NCBI RefSeq assembly: GCF_028609865.1
Contig: NZ_CP063194.1
Span: 434,001 to 498,000 of the forward strand
Direction of reading: 5' to 3'
Length of the DNA: 64,000 nt
Origin: Corynebacterium jeddahense
GTDB lineage: Bacteria; Actinomycetota; Actinomycetes; Mycobacteriales; Mycobacteriaceae
Shown: piece after piece, positions 34,571 to 45,216 of the stretch
Layout: the number at the start of each line of letters is the position of its first letter
How positions within the stretch are numbered: position 1 is the stretch's first letter
Program-made: the position numbers and the translations under genes
Notes under the pieces: generated by a model
What the model was told of the DNA's origin: nothing
The model's input: the letters and a program-made list of their open reading frames with translations, nothing else
Databases searched by the model: none

Positions 34571-35619
34571 TGACAGCGGTGGAAACGGACGTCCGCGACA
34601 TCGTCGACACTGTCGATGACGCCCCGCAGGTGCCGCCCGAGCAGCGCCAGGCCGTGCGCTGCCTCGCCAGCGAAATCCTCGAGCAGTTCGCGCAGACCGA
34701 CGGCCTCGACCTCGCGGCCTTCGCCGCCGCCGGGCTCAGGTTGCAGGCGGGGCTCGCGCGCCCGGAGACGCCCGCGCGCCACTGCTCGTGCGGCTGCGAC
34801 TGCGGCGCGTGGCTCGACGAGACAGGCATCCGCGAGCACGAGCGCCGCACCGAGGCGCGCGAGACCGACCATTTCGAGCGCGTCGCCCAGGTGGGCAGCA
34901 GCATCGGCGAGTGCTCGAGCGCCATCGGCCAGGTCGTCGCGTCCGCGGAGTCGGCGGTGCGCGCGCTGCTCGCGCCGGCGCGTCGGATGCTCGACGCGGT
35001 GCTCAACTGCGGGATCGCGCAGCTCGTGCAGCCCGCCGTCGAGGTGGTCATCGAGGCGCTGCGCTGCGCGCGCGAGACGGCGAGCGACCGCAACTGCGTG
35101 ATCAAGCAGTGCCTCGAGGAGGTCGCCTGCCGGGCGGGGGAGGCGTCGGCCGAGCAGCCCGCGCCGCCCGCGGACTTCACCGAGTGGCACAAGCGTATCG
35201 ACGTCGTCTCCGCCCCCGCCGCCAGCACCACCGACCGACGCTGCGTGTCGGTCAACGTGGACATCAACCCGAAGGTGTGCCTGGGCGCGCTCGGGGTGGT
35301 CGGCGCGGCGGCGGCGATCGGCGCGCTCGGCTGCATCACCGCCGCGGGCTGCGAGACCGCACCGGCGCCGCAGCCGGAACCGACGCCAGCACCCGAGCCG
35401 ACGCCCGCACCCGCACCCGCACCCGAGCCGGCGCGCACGACCGACGGGGTCATCGCGCCGCCGCCGGAGCTTGCGCAGGTGGACGAGCCCGCCCCGCCGT
35501 CGGGCAAGCTCGACCACCTCGACGAGCTCGGCACTCTCCCCGCCCAGGCCGACGGCGGTGCGCCGGCCAGCCAACCCGCCCCGGAGCCGTGGGCGATGAA
35601 GAAGACAGGTCAGTGGTAA
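34567..35619 (+). CDS. Cysteine-rich protein with a membrane segment and Pro-rich tail, unknown function
   Basis: 350 residues with about 15 cysteines, unusual for a corynebacterial protein. The N-terminal helical part ends in the cluster HCSCGCDCGAW (about residues 73-83). A middle region has regularly spaced Cys (GECSSA, LNCGIA, RCARE, NCVIKQCLEEVACRAG). A hydrophobic stretch at ~238-262 (VCLGALGVVGAAAAIGALGCI) is followed by a Pro/Glu/Ala-rich region (PEPTPAPEP). It overlaps the upstream helical gene (ATGA) and corresponds by position to Rv3439c of M. tuberculosis, an Ala/Pro-rich hypothetical (recalled). Possibly a membrane or wall component with metal or disulfide cluster; not assigned. 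Confidence 0.7.
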   Translation: MMTAVETDVRDIVDTVDDAPQVPPEQRQAVRCLASEILEQFAQTDGLDLAAFAAAGLRLQAGLARPETPARHCSCGCDCGAWLDETGIREHERRTEARETDHFERVAQVGSSIGECSSAIGQVVASAESAVRALLAPARRMLDAVLNCGIAQLVQPAVEVVIEALRCARETASDRNCVIKQCLEEVACRAGEASAEQPAPPADFTEWHKRIDVVSAPAASTTDRRCVSVNVDINPKVCLGALGVVGAAAAIGALGCITAAGCETAPAPQPEPTPAPEPTPAPAPAPEPARTTDGVIAPPPELAQVDEPAPPSGKLDHLDELGTLPAQADGGAPASQPAPEPWAMKKTGQW

Positions 35620-35622
35620 ACG

Positions 35623-35928
35623 ATGGATTTTGAGACGTTCGTGCTGCAGTACCAGCGCCGCACTGCCAAGCGCATGGCGGATTTTGAGGCGCTTATGAAG
35701 GAGACGCAGCAGAAGATGGAGCTCACCGCCAAGCACCACGCGCTCGCGCGCGAGACGATGCCACGCCAGCCGGTGACGGTGCCGCGGGGCGACTACAGCA
35801 TGCCGCGGCCGCGCCGCAGCGCCGCGCAGAACGGGCAGCCCGCGGTGCGCGACAACGTGCAGCGCACCCAGCAGGCGCAGATCAAGGCCGTGCTGCGCAG
35901 CATCGGCCCGAACGCGGCCGGCTCCTAG
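35623..35928 (+). CDS. Small basic protein of unknown function
   Basis: 101 residues, not recognised. The N-terminal half is helical (FVLQYQRRTAKRMADFEALM), the C-terminal half rich in Arg, Gln and Pro (MPRPRRSAAQNGQPAV). It starts 3 bases after the Cys-rich gene stop, so it is the third member of the glmM-downstream set. Its stop shares CTAG with the stop of the opposite hydrolase-like gene. Confidence 0.6.
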   Translation: MDFETFVLQYQRRTAKRMADFEALMKETQQKMELTAKHHALARETMPRQPVTVPRGDYSMPRPRRSAAQNGQPAVRDNVQRTQQAQIKAVLRSIGPNAAGS

Positions 35929-36779
35929 AAGAGGGAGAACCCGGCGTCGTCGCGGGTCAGCCCCGCGGCGTTGGCGAGCTTCTCGCCGGTGAAGGACTCG
36001 ACGCCGGAGCCCTCGGCCTCCGGGTCGGCGTAGGAGGCGTACTTCTTCTCCCCGGCGAGCTCGTGGAGGAGGTAGCCCACGAGCAGCCCGCGCACCGTCT
36101 CCTGCAGGCCGCGGTCGGACTTGCCCACGCCGAGGATGCGCTTGATCACGCCGTCCTCGGAGAAGCTCTGCTGGTCGCCCTTCTTCGGCGCGCGGTAGAC
36201 CACGTCGCCGGCCCAGTTGTAGGCCAGCTTGGCGGGGTTGCCCGGATCGAACAGCGTGTCGCCGTCCTTGCCCGGGCCGATTACCATGCCGGGGACGAAG
36301 AGGTTGCGTGCGGCCTCCACGGCGGAGGGGGCGACGTTGGCCGGGTAGATCGACGCGACGGCCTTCACCTTCGGGTTGTCCACCGCCGCGAGCACCGCCA
36401 CGCCGCCGCCCATGCCGTGGCCGACGATGCCGAGCTTGTCCGGGGAGACCGAGATGTTGCCGTTGCCGAGGCGCACGCCCGCGACGATCTGCAGGGAGGT
36501 CTCCAGGTCGGCGGCGAAGCCGCTATGGTCGGTTTTGAAGCCGGTCTCCGTGTCGGGCGCGGCGACGGCGATGCCCCAGCTGGCCAGGTGGCGCAAGGTG
36601 GCGTGGTAGTCCTCGACGGACTTCATCCAGTCGTGGCCGAACGCCACGCCGGGGATGTCCTTGCCGTCGGCGGGCGCGTACACCTTGCCGGGCAGGCCGG
36701 TGTAGCCCAGGTCGCCCTCCAAAACACGGTGCGGGCCGCGCTTGGACAGGTCGGAGAGTTTCTTCAGCTTCGCAGACAC
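35925..36779 (-). CDS. Alpha/beta-hydrolase fold protein lacking the nucleophile serine
   Basis: 284 residues resembling dienelactone-hydrolase-like proteins (GVAFGHDWMKSVEDYHATL, WGIAVAAPDTETGF, then the nucleophile-elbow region). The elbow reads LGIVGHGMGGGVAVL: the residue expected to be Ser or Cys in GxSxG is Gly, so classical hydrolysis is unlikely. No signal peptide. It may act as a binding or regulatory protein or use another chemistry. Expressed opposite to its neighbours, with a CTAG stop overlap. Confidence 0.75.
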   Translation of the reverse strand: MSAKLKKLSDLSKRGPHRVLEGDLGYTGLPGKVYAPADGKDIPGVAFGHDWMKSVEDYHATLRHLASWGIAVAAPDTETGFKTDHSGFAADLETSLQIVAGVRLGNGNISVSPDKLGIVGHGMGGGVAVLAAVDNPKVKAVASIYPANVAPSAVEAARNLFVPGMVIGPGKDGDTLFDPGNPAKLAYNWAGDVVYRAPKKGDQQSFSEDGVIKRILGVGKSDRGLQETVRGLLVGYLLHELAGEKKYASYADPEAEGSGVESFTGEKLANAAGLTRDDAGFSLF

Positions 36780-36854
36780 GCGGGCAATCCTACTGCATCG
36801 GCCGGTGGGCTAGGGTGAGTCGGACGGAACCGGCGGGCGCGACAAGGAGGACGG

Positions 36855-37505
36855 ATGCTTCCAGCACTCCAGCTAGCGTTCGTCGACTCGGTGAATCTGC
36901 TCCTCATCGGCGTGATCGTCGCCGTCGGCATCGCCGCCCGCCGGGACTACGCGGCGACAACCGCGCTGCTCATCGCGGGCGACTGGTGCGGGGTGGCGGG
37001 GCTCGCGCTCGTCATGCTCGCCATCTTCGACGGGCTCGGCCCCGCGGTGAAGGACTTCGTCGACGGGCCCGTCTTCGGCATCCTGCTCATCGCCACCGGC
37101 CTCGTCACGGCCGTGCTCGCGGTGCGCGGGGGCGACAACGGCGCGCTCACGGAAAAGATCATGCGCCCGCTGCGCACCCCCGGCCCGCTCACCGTCCTCA
37201 CCGGCGTCGTGCTGGGCGTGGTCCAGTCGGCGACGTCGGTGCCGTTCTACGGCGGGCTGGCCTTGCTGTCGGCGGCGGGCATTGAGCCGTCGATACGCTA
37301 CGGCTCCATCGCCCTGTACGCCTCGGTCGCGCTCTCCCTGCCCACGCTCACGGCGCTCGCCGTCGGCTGGGTGCGCAGGAGGCCGGACAGCGCCGCGGGC
37401 CGGGCGTTCGAGTGGGCGCGCACGCACCCCGAGCGCGTCACCCGCGCGGCGACGTGGGCGGTGGCCGTGCTCCTCGTCGTGCTCGGCGTGGCGCACGTGG
37501 TGTAA
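36855..37505 (+). CDS. Six-helix integral membrane protein, unknown substrate
   Basis: 216 residues with about six hydrophobic helices (LLIGVIVAVGIAA, VAGLALVMLAIF, GILLIATGLVTAVLA, VLTGVVLGVVQSAT, SIALYASVALSLPTLTAL, WAVAVLLVVLGVAHVV). The layout resembles small LysE/GAP-like exporters, but no diagnostic motif is clear. AAGGAGG precedes ATG 36855, with a possible -10 TAGGGT ~40 bases earlier. alr begins on the last base of its stop (TAATG), so it belongs to the alr operon. Confidence 0.65.
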   Translation: MLPALQLAFVDSVNLLLIGVIVAVGIAARRDYAATTALLIAGDWCGVAGLALVMLAIFDGLGPAVKDFVDGPVFGILLIATGLVTAVLAVRGGDNGALTEKIMRPLRTPGPLTVLTGVVLGVVQSATSVPFYGGLALLSAAGIEPSIRYGSIALYASVALSLPTLTALAVGWVRRRPDSAAGRAFEWARTHPERVTRAATWAVAVLLVVLGVAHVV

Positions 37506-38581
37506 TGGCTCACGTGCTGCAGACAACCATCGACCTCGACGCTATCGCCCACAACACCGCCGCGATCAAGCGCCACACGAGCGCGAAGCTCATGTGCGTG
37601 GTCAAGGCGGACGCCTACAACCACGGCGTGGAGCGCTGCGTGCCGGTGATGGACGCGCACGGCGCCGACGCGTTCGGCGTGGCCACCTTCGCCGAGGCGC
37701 GCCGCGTCCGCGCGCTCACGGACAAGCCGGTGCTCGCGTGGCTCTGGTCGCTGGGCGAGGACGTCCCGGAGGGCATCGAGGTCGGAGTCCCCACCCGCGC
37801 GCACATGCAGTTGCTTATCGACGCCCCTTCGGCCCACACCGTCTACCTCATGGTGGACACGGGCATGCACCGCTCCGGCCTCGACGAAGAGGACTGGGAC
37901 GAGGCGTTTCGCACTGCGAAGGAGGCCGAGGATGCGGGCCGGCTGCGCGTCAAGGGCCTCATGAGCCACCTCGCCTGCGCCGACGACCCGGCGGACCCGT
38001 ACACCGACGTGCAGGCGAAGGCGTTCCGCCGCGCGATCGCGCTCGCCCGCCGGTACGGGCTCGAGGTGGCGTGCAACCACCTGGCCAACTCCCCGGCGAC
38101 GTGGACGCGGCCGGATCTGCACTTCGAGATGATCCGCCCGGGCGTGAGCCTCTACGGGCTGGAACCCGTCCCCGGCCTCGACCACGGCCTGACACCGGCG
38201 ATGGAGTGGTCCGCGCCCGTCGTGGCGGTGAAGCGAATGCGCCGCGGCGAGGCCACGAGCTACGCCCGGACCTGGGCCGCGCCCGCGGACGGGTTTTCCG
38301 CGGTCGTACCGGCGGGCTACGCCGACGGCGTCCAGCGCACGTGGCAGGACGCCCTCGAGATCGAGATTGGCGGGCGCACGTACCCGCAGGTGGGGCGCGT
38401 GTCTATGGACCAGATCGTGGTCTGGCTCGGAGACAACGAGGCCCAGGTCGCGCCGGGCGACACCGCCGTCATCTTCGGCGACGCGACGGCGCTGGCCGAG
38501 CGCGCCGGCACGATCAACTACGAGGTGGTGTGCGCGCCGCGCGGGCGTACGCAGCGCGCCTACCGCGGGGGCGAGCGATGA
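37505..38581 (+). CDS. alr: Alanine racemase
   Basis: 358 residues. A PLP enzyme making D-alanine for peptidoglycan. The PLP lysine lies in CVVKADAYNHGV (about residue 36), the catalytic tyrosine in VVPAGYADGVQR, with GRVSMDQIV and PGVSLYGL also conserved. The start at 37505 overlaps the upstream membrane protein stop. The end overlaps tsaE by 4 bases (ATGA). The alr-tsaE link is common in actinobacteria. Confidence 0.96.
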   Translation: MAHVLQTTIDLDAIAHNTAAIKRHTSAKLMCVVKADAYNHGVERCVPVMDAHGADAFGVATFAEARRVRALTDKPVLAWLWSLGEDVPEGIEVGVPTRAHMQLLIDAPSAHTVYLMVDTGMHRSGLDEEDWDEAFRTAKEAEDAGRLRVKGLMSHLACADDPADPYTDVQAKAFRRAIALARRYGLEVACNHLANSPATWTRPDLHFEMIRPGVSLYGLEPVPGLDHGLTPAMEWSAPVVAVKRMRRGEATSYARTWAAPADGFSAVVPAGYADGVQRTWQDALEIEIGGRTYPQVGRVSMDQIVVWLGDNEAQVAPGDTAVIFGDATALAERAGTINYEVVCAPRGRTQRAYRGGER

Positions 38582-39045
38582 AGGGCAGTTTCCCGGCGGA
38601 GGGCAGCAGGCTGTGCCGTGGGGCCGTCGATACGCAGGCGCTCGGGGCGGAACTCGGCGCGGCGCTCGAGGCGGGCGACCTCGTCGTCCTCGACGGGCCG
38701 CTCGGCGCCGGGAAGACGACGTTCACCCAGGGCATCGCGCAGGGGATGGGCGTGAAGGGGCGCGTGACCAGCCCGACGTTCGTCATCGCCCGGCAGCACG
38801 CGCCGCTCGGCGGCGGGCCCGCGCTCATCCACGTCGACGCGTACCGCCTCGGCGGGGACCCGCTCGGCGAGCTCGACGCGCTCGACTTGGACACCGACCT
38901 CGAGGACGCCGTCGTGGTGGCGGAGTGGGGCGGCGGGCTGGTGGAACAGCTCGCGCCGCGCCACCTTGCCGTGACGCTCGACCGTGAGACGCACGCGGCG
39001 ACGGAGGCGCGCATCATCTCCTGGCGCGTCGTGGAGGGGATGTAG
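38578..39045 (+). CDS. tsaE: tRNA threonylcarbamoyladenosine biosynthesis ATPase TsaE
   Basis: 155 residues. It works with TsaB and TsaD in t6A37 synthesis. P-loop DGPLGAGKTTFTQGIAQG (about residue 38), TSPTFVIA switch and HVDAYRLGG are typical. It carries a CGTCGATACGC motif near the 5' end (38625-38635). ATGA overlap with alr; the next gene follows 10 bases later. Confidence 0.94.
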   Translation: MKGSFPAEGSRLCRGAVDTQALGAELGAALEAGDLVVLDGPLGAGKTTFTQGIAQGMGVKGRVTSPTFVIARQHAPLGGGPALIHVDAYRLGGDPLGELDALDLDTDLEDAVVVAEWGGGLVEQLAPRHLAVTLDRETHAATEARIISWRVVEGM

Positions 39046-39055
39046 GCTTAGCTGC

Positions 39056-39559
39056 ATGCTCAAGACGACAAGCCAGGCCCGCCGCTGGATCGTGCTCGCC
39101 GCAGTGTTGTGGCTCGTGATTCTCGCAGGCCTCATCTTCATCCCGAAGTCCCGCTCGAGCGAGGTCGCGGAAGTGAAGCCGACCAACTCGCTGACCCGCT
39201 CGCTGTTGGCCACCCGTCCGGGCGGCGACGCCGTCGCCGCGCAGCTCGTGGATCCGTCGCGGATTTACGACGCCGACCGGTTCGCCGGCTACACCACACT
39301 GTGCCCGGGCGAGCCGGAGCAGCTCGTGGACGCGAAGGTGCAGGCGTTCGGCCTGAACAAGGACGACCTCGACCTGGGCGGCGACCTGGGCTACGTCCTG
39401 CTCATCCCGTCTGGGGAGGGCGCTGACCCGATGACGGACGCCGTCGAGCTGGACAAGGTGGACATTTGCACCGTGCCGCAGTCGGAGTCGTTCCCGCTGA
39501 ACACCGCCATGCCGTTCCACATGGACCAAGGCCACTGGGCCCTCGGGATGAAGCAGTAA
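39056..39559 (+). CDS. Membrane-anchored protein of unknown function within the tsa operon
   Basis: 167 residues with one N-terminal helix (WIVLAAVLWLVILAGLIFIP, about residues 12-31) and an outward-facing domain with two Cys (TTLCPGEPEQLV, VDICTVPQ). Not recognised. A -10-like TAGGCT ends 7 bases before ATG 39056, so it may be started leaderless. It is also in line with tsaE and overlaps tsaB (TAATG), so it is probably co-expressed with the t6A genes for positional reasons. Confidence 0.65.
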   Translation: MLKTTSQARRWIVLAAVLWLVILAGLIFIPKSRSSEVAEVKPTNSLTRSLLATRPGGDAVAAQLVDPSRIYDADRFAGYTTLCPGEPEQLVDAKVQAFGLNKDDLDLGGDLGYVLLIPSGEGADPMTDAVELDKVDICTVPQSESFPLNTAMPFHMDQGHWALGMKQ

Positions 39560-40203
39560 TGCTGATCCTCGCCATCGACACCGCCACCACCGACCTCGTG
39601 GCCGGCGTCGTCGAGGGCACCGGCGCCGGCGCCCGGACGCTCGCTGGGGCGTGCGTGCCCACGCGCGCGCACAACGAGACGCTCGTGCCGGAGATCACCC
39701 GCCTGCTGGGGGAGGCGGGGATAGGGTTCGCCGACCTCGAGGCGGTCGTTGTCGGCTGCGGGCCCGGCCCGTTTACCGGCCTGCGGGTCGGGATGGCCAC
39801 GGCGTCCGCGCTCGGCCAGGCGCTCGGCGTGCCGGTGCACGGCGTGTGCACCCACGACGCGGTGGCCGCCGGGCTCGGCGGCGACGCGCTGGTGGTCACC
39901 GACGCGCGCCGGCGCGAGGTGTACTGGGCGCGCTATGCCGGCGGCGCCCGCGTCGACGGCCCGGACGTGTGCAAGCCCGCCGACCTCGCGAGCCCGCCCG
40001 TCGACGTGCTCAGCGTGCCCCCGGGATTGGCGGAGCAGGTGGCGGTGGAGGCCCGCGAGGTGACCTACGCCGCGCCGACGCCGGCCGGGCTTGTCGCGGC
40101 GGCGGACTTCTCTGCGGCCCCCGGCCCGCTCGTGCCGCTTTATCTGCGCCGCCCGGACGCGGTGCCGCCGAAGCAGGCGCCTAAATCGACGGCGCTGCCA
40201 TGA
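39559..40203 (+). CDS. tsaB: tRNA threonylcarbamoyladenosine biosynthesis protein TsaB
   Basis: 214 residues, ASKHA fold. Begins [18 protein letters not shown] and carries [20 protein letters not shown], the diagnostic TsaB block. It lacks metal-binding histidines, as expected for the partner of TsaD. Overlaps rimI by 4 bases. Confidence 0.94.
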   Translation: MLILAIDTATTDLVAGVVEGTGAGARTLAGACVPTRAHNETLVPEITRLLGEAGIGFADLEAVVVGCGPGPFTGLRVGMATASALGQALGVPVHGVCTHDAVAAGLGGDALVVTDARRREVYWARYAGGARVDGPDVCKPADLASPPVDVLSVPPGLAEQVAVEAREVTYAAPTPAGLVAAADFSAAPGPLVPLYLRRPDAVPPKQAPKSTALP

Positions 40204-40688
40204 GGTTCCGCGAGCTGACGCTTGGCGACGCCGGCGCAGTCGCCGCGCTCGAGGCGGTGTGCTTCGCCGGCGACAACCCGTGGTCGCGCGACGTGTTCCT
40301 CGCCGAGATCGCCCAGCCGCACACGTTCTATCTCGGGGCCTTCGATGGGGAGGACGAAGCGATGCTCGGCTACGCCGGTCTCGCCATGCTCGGCCCGCGC
40401 GACGACCCGGAGTTCGAGATCCACACCATCGGCGTCGCGCCCGAGCACCGGGGCCGCGGCATCGGCCGGGCGCTCGTGGACCAGATGGCGCACACCGCCG
40501 ACCTGCTCGACGGCCCGATGTTCCTCGAGGTGCGCACGGACAACGCGCCCGCGATCGGGCTGTACGAGAGCTTCGGGTTTTTCACCCTGGCCACGCGGAA
40601 GAACTACTATCAGGCCTCCGGCGCGGACGCGTATTCGATGATGCGGCGGCGCAAGAGCGAGCGGGACACGAAAGGGCGAAACACATGA
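40200..40688 (+). CDS. rimI: Ribosomal-protein-S18-alanine N-acetyltransferase
   Basis: 162 residues, GNAT fold. The acetyl-CoA loop lies in [19 protein letters not shown] (about residue 80) and the C-terminal [13 protein letters not shown] motif is conserved. It acetylates the N-terminus of S18 or other proteins. ATGA overlaps on both sides (tsaB, tsaD). Confidence 0.92.
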   Translation: MRFRELTLGDAGAVAALEAVCFAGDNPWSRDVFLAEIAQPHTFYLGAFDGEDEAMLGYAGLAMLGPRDDPEFEIHTIGVAPEHRGRGIGRALVDQMAHTADLLDGPMFLEVRTDNAPAIGLYESFGFFTLATRKNYYQASGADAYSMMRRRKSERDTKGRNT

Positions 40689-41734
40689 TCGTGCTGGGTA
40701 TCGAGTCGTCGTGCGACGAGACGGGCGTGGGCATCGTCGAGCTGCACGCCGACGGCACGATGGACATCCTCGCCGACGTGGTCGCGTCCTCGATGGAGCA
40801 GCACGCGCGCTTCGGCGGCGTCGTCCCGGAGATCGCCTCGCGCGCCCACCTCGAGGCGATGCCGCAGGTGATGGAGCAGGCGCTCGCGGACGCCGGAATC
40901 GCCAAGCCCGACGCCGTCGCCGCGACGGTCGGGCCCGGGCTCGCCGGCGCGCTGCTCGTCGGCGCGTCCGCGGCGAAGGCGTACGCGGCCGCGTGGGGCG
41001 TGCCGTTCTACGGCGTGAACCACCTCGGCGGCCACGTCGCGGTGGCAAACCTGGACGGCGAGCCGCTGCCGCACGCCGTCGCGCTGCTCGTCTCGGGCGG
41101 GCACACGCAGATCCTCGAGGTCGAGGCCGTGGGCAAACCGATGAAGGAGCTGGGCACCACGCTTGACGACGCCGCCGGCGAGGCCTACGACAAAGTCGCC
41201 CGGCTGCTCGGGTTGGGATACCCGGGCGGGCCCGTCGTCGACAAGCTTGCCGCCTCCGGCGACCCGCACGCCGTCGCCTTCCCGCGGGCGCTGTCGCGCG
41301 CGGAGGACCTGCGCGGCGAGCACCGCTACAACTTCTCCTTCTCCGGCCTGAAGACGGCGGTGGCGCGCCACGTCGAGGCCGCCGAGCGCGAGGGCCGCAT
41401 GGTCTCGCTCGAGGACGTGTGCGCCTCGTTCCAAGAGGCGGTATGCGACGTGCTCACGGCGAAGGCCGTCATGGCCTGCGAGGACACCGGCGCGCGCACC
41501 ATGCTGCTCGGCGGGGGAGTCGCGGCGAATCGGAGGCTGCGCGAGCTCGCGCGTGAGCGTTGCGACGCCTCCGGCATCGAACTGCGCGTGCCACGGTTCA
41601 ACCTGTGCACGGACAACGGTGTGATGATCGCGGCGCTTGCGGCCCAGCTCATCCACGAGGGCGCGCAGCCGTCGGGCCTGGGGGTGGGCACCGACACGTC
41701 GCTCGAGGTCGAGGTGCCGCTCGTGCGTGCCTAG
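40685..41734 (+). CDS. tsaD: tRNA N6-adenosine threonylcarbamoyltransferase TsaD
   Basis: 349 residues, Kae1/Qri7/YgjD family. It transfers the threonylcarbamoyl group to A37. Start [18 protein letters not shown], the metal-binding histidines in [13 protein letters not shown], nucleotide-binding [10 protein letters not shown] and [13 protein letters not shown], and late [12 protein letters not shown] are present. ATGA overlap with rimI; last gene of the tsa set. Confidence 0.96.
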   Translation: MIVLGIESSCDETGVGIVELHADGTMDILADVVASSMEQHARFGGVVPEIASRAHLEAMPQVMEQALADAGIAKPDAVAATVGPGLAGALLVGASAAKAYAAAWGVPFYGVNHLGGHVAVANLDGEPLPHAVALLVSGGHTQILEVEAVGKPMKELGTTLDDAAGEAYDKVARLLGLGYPGGPVVDKLAASGDPHAVAFPRALSRAEDLRGEHRYNFSFSGLKTAVARHVEAAEREGRMVSLEDVCASFQEAVCDVLTAKAVMACEDTGARTMLLGGGVAANRRLRELARERCDASGIELRVPRFNLCTDNGVMIAALAAQLIHEGAQPSGLGVGTDTSLEVEVPLVRA

Positions 41735-41739
41735 CGCGC

Positions 41740-41946
41740 GACGCCGCGGAGACGGACAACCCGGAATTCCTCACCGACCCGACGCGCGCCGTCTCCGGCC
41801 CGGTCATCTTCGCCTCTTGCAACGGCGGCAGCGTCGACGAGGCGACGGTGGAGAAGGTCATCCAGGCCATCCGCGCCGTCGAGCACTACCGCAACGACAA
41901 CGCTGAGGAGTTCGAACTCTGGAGCAACGCGGTGCGTAACCGCTAG
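41740..41946 (+). pseudogene. Short coding-like remnant without a start codon
   Basis: About 68 codons after tsaD (ETDNPEFLTDPTRAVSGP, VIFASCNGGSVDEATVEKV, IRAVEHYRNDNAEEFELW, stop at 41944-41946) look like real protein by composition and codon pattern. The frame has no ATG, GTG or TTG between the tsaD 3' end and this segment; the nearest upstream in-frame TTG (41560) is inside tsaD in another frame. It is probably a 5'-truncated remnant, or a small gene with a damaged start. Family not recognised. Confidence 0.4.
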
Positions 41947-41966
41947 GTCGCGCGTTGGTTGTTGCC

Positions 41967-41991
41967 TGGCACTCGCGAGGGTAGAGTGCCA
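41967..41991. promoter_or_regulatory. CIRCE element (HrcA operator) of groES-groEL
   Basis: TGGCACTC (41967-41974), 9-base spacer, GAGTGCCA (41984-41991): a good match to the CIRCE pattern TTAGCACTC-N9-GAGTGCTAA. It lies ~100 bases before groES, implying heat-shock repression by HrcA. Confidence 0.88.
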
Positions 41992-42089
41992 AAGCAGGTT
42001 GTGTGAAGCACAGTTGTTCACCCGCGACGACGGCTGCGCCTCGTTCAGACCTGAACAGTTGAAACATCACCGATGAAAGGTTTTTGATC

Positions 42090-44005
<1,916 letters not shown>

Positions 44006-44035
44006 AGGGCTGGCGCGAAGCGTCGTCGATACGCA

Positions 44036-44070
44036 AAATGCCCCGTCACTTGACGGGGCATTTCCTGTTG
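44036..44070. terminator. Bidirectional terminator between groEL and whiB
   Basis: AAATGCCCCGTC pairs with GACGGGGCATTT across an ACTT loop; A tract on one side and T tract on the other suit both converging genes. A CGTCGATACGC motif sits immediately before it (44024-44034). Confidence 0.88.
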
Positions 44071-44076
44071 GGGGGC

Positions 44077-44388
44077 TTACTTCGCCGAGGCCGCGGCGAC
44101 CTTCATGCCGCCGGCCGCGCCGCGCAGCACCGCGGAACGCTCGGACTCGCTCATGCCGCCCCAGATGCCGTACGGCTCGGCGACGCGCAGCGCGTGCTCG
44201 CGGCACTGGGTGAGCACCGGGCAGCTGAAGCAGATCGCCTTCGCGCGGTTCTCGCGCTGGGTGCGCGCCCGGCCGCGCTCCCCGTCCGGGTGGTAGAAGA
44301 TCTCGGAGGCCTCCCCCCGGCACGCGCTGTGCAGCTGCCAATCCCAAAAGTCAGCGTTCGGTCCGGGAAGTGAATGCGGCAAAGACAT
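44077..44388 (-). CDS. WhiB-family iron-sulfur transcriptional regulator (WhiB3-like by position)
   Basis: 103 residues. Four cysteines in the Wbl arrangement: SACRGEAS, then ICFSCPVLTQCREHA (C-x2-C-x5-C), followed by the beta-turn GIWGG and a basic C-terminus. The FxxWQ-like start (FWDWQL) fits binding to the housekeeping sigma factor. Start 44388 was chosen from MSLPHSLPG, with AGGAG 12-13 bases upstream. Divergent from sigD, next to groEL: the same arrangement as whiB3 (Rv3416) in M. tuberculosis (recalled). Likely redox sensing. Confidence 0.9.
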   Translation of the reverse strand: MSLPHSLPGPNADFWDWQLHSACRGEASEIFYHPDGERGRARTQRENRAKAICFSCPVLTQCREHALRVAEPYGIWGGMSESERSAVLRGAAGGMKVAAASAK

Positions 44389-44640
44389 AGGGGAAGAACT
44401 CCTTCGAGCTGATCTCTGACGGGTAACCGAAAAGCAGTGTGAACCCCGCCGGTTAACGGTGGGTGACGCCGCGGTTACTAGTGATTGTCGGCACGGCAAA
44501 AGATGTGAAAACAATTCCCGTGACCTGCTCAAAGGCTGGGGGTTACGCGCAAATGAATTCCTGGCGAAAGGTCGGTAGCGCGAGGAAGCCGGGGGTGGCG
44601 CATATGATGTACGGGTTCAGACCACCGGAAGGAGATGTGC

Positions 44641-45216
44641 GTGGCCACAGGCGACGAGGACGCGGAACTCGCGTCGCTGGTCCCCGCTGCAGCGGGCGGG
44701 GACCGGCGGGCGCTGCAGCGCATCATCGCGATCATCCACCCGCGCGTGCTGCGCTACGCGAGAGCCCGCATCGGGGGTGGCCGGATGCCTACCCCCGAAG
44801 ACGTGGCGCAGGAGATCTGCCTCGCGGTTGCGACGTCCATCGAGCGCTACACCGACACGGGCCGTCCGTTCATGGCGTTCGTGTACGGCATCGCGTTTAA
44901 CAAGGTCGCGGACGCGCACCGCACGATGGCGCGCGACAAGACCAACCCGACCGACGAGGTGCCCGACACCGAGGTTGCGGCTTTCACACCGGAGGACGCG
45001 GCGCTCGTTGCCGACGGCAGTAACGCTGTGCGGGCATTACTCGATTCTTTAAATGACAAGGCCCGCGACATCATCATCCTGCGCGTGTTCGTTGGGCTTT
45101 CCGCAGAAGAGACGGCCGAAGTGCTCGGCAGCACGCCCGGGGCGGTGTGTGTGGCCCAGCATCGAGCGTTGGCGAAGCTGCGGGATCAACTTGAAGGAGG
45201 GCAGCCGGAGCTATGA
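44641..45216 (+). CDS. sigD: ECF RNA polymerase sigma factor SigD
   Basis: 191 residues. Region 2 (ARIGGGRMPTPEDVAQEICL ... FVYGIAFNKVADAHR) and region 4 (DKARDIIILRVFVGLSAEE, LGSTPGAVCVAQHRALAKL) are clear. GTG 44641 is preferred because GGAAGGAG ends 7 bases before it; ATG 44635 overlaps the site. It overlaps the anti-sigma gene by 4 bases. In corynebacteria SigD controls mycolate-envelope genes (recalled). Confidence 0.93.
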   Translation: MATGDEDAELASLVPAAAGGDRRALQRIIAIIHPRVLRYARARIGGGRMPTPEDVAQEICLAVATSIERYTDTGRPFMAFVYGIAFNKVADAHRTMARDKTNPTDEVPDTEVAAFTPEDAALVADGSNAVRALLDSLNDKARDIIILRVFVGLSAEETAEVLGSTPGAVCVAQHRALAKLRDQLEGGQPEL

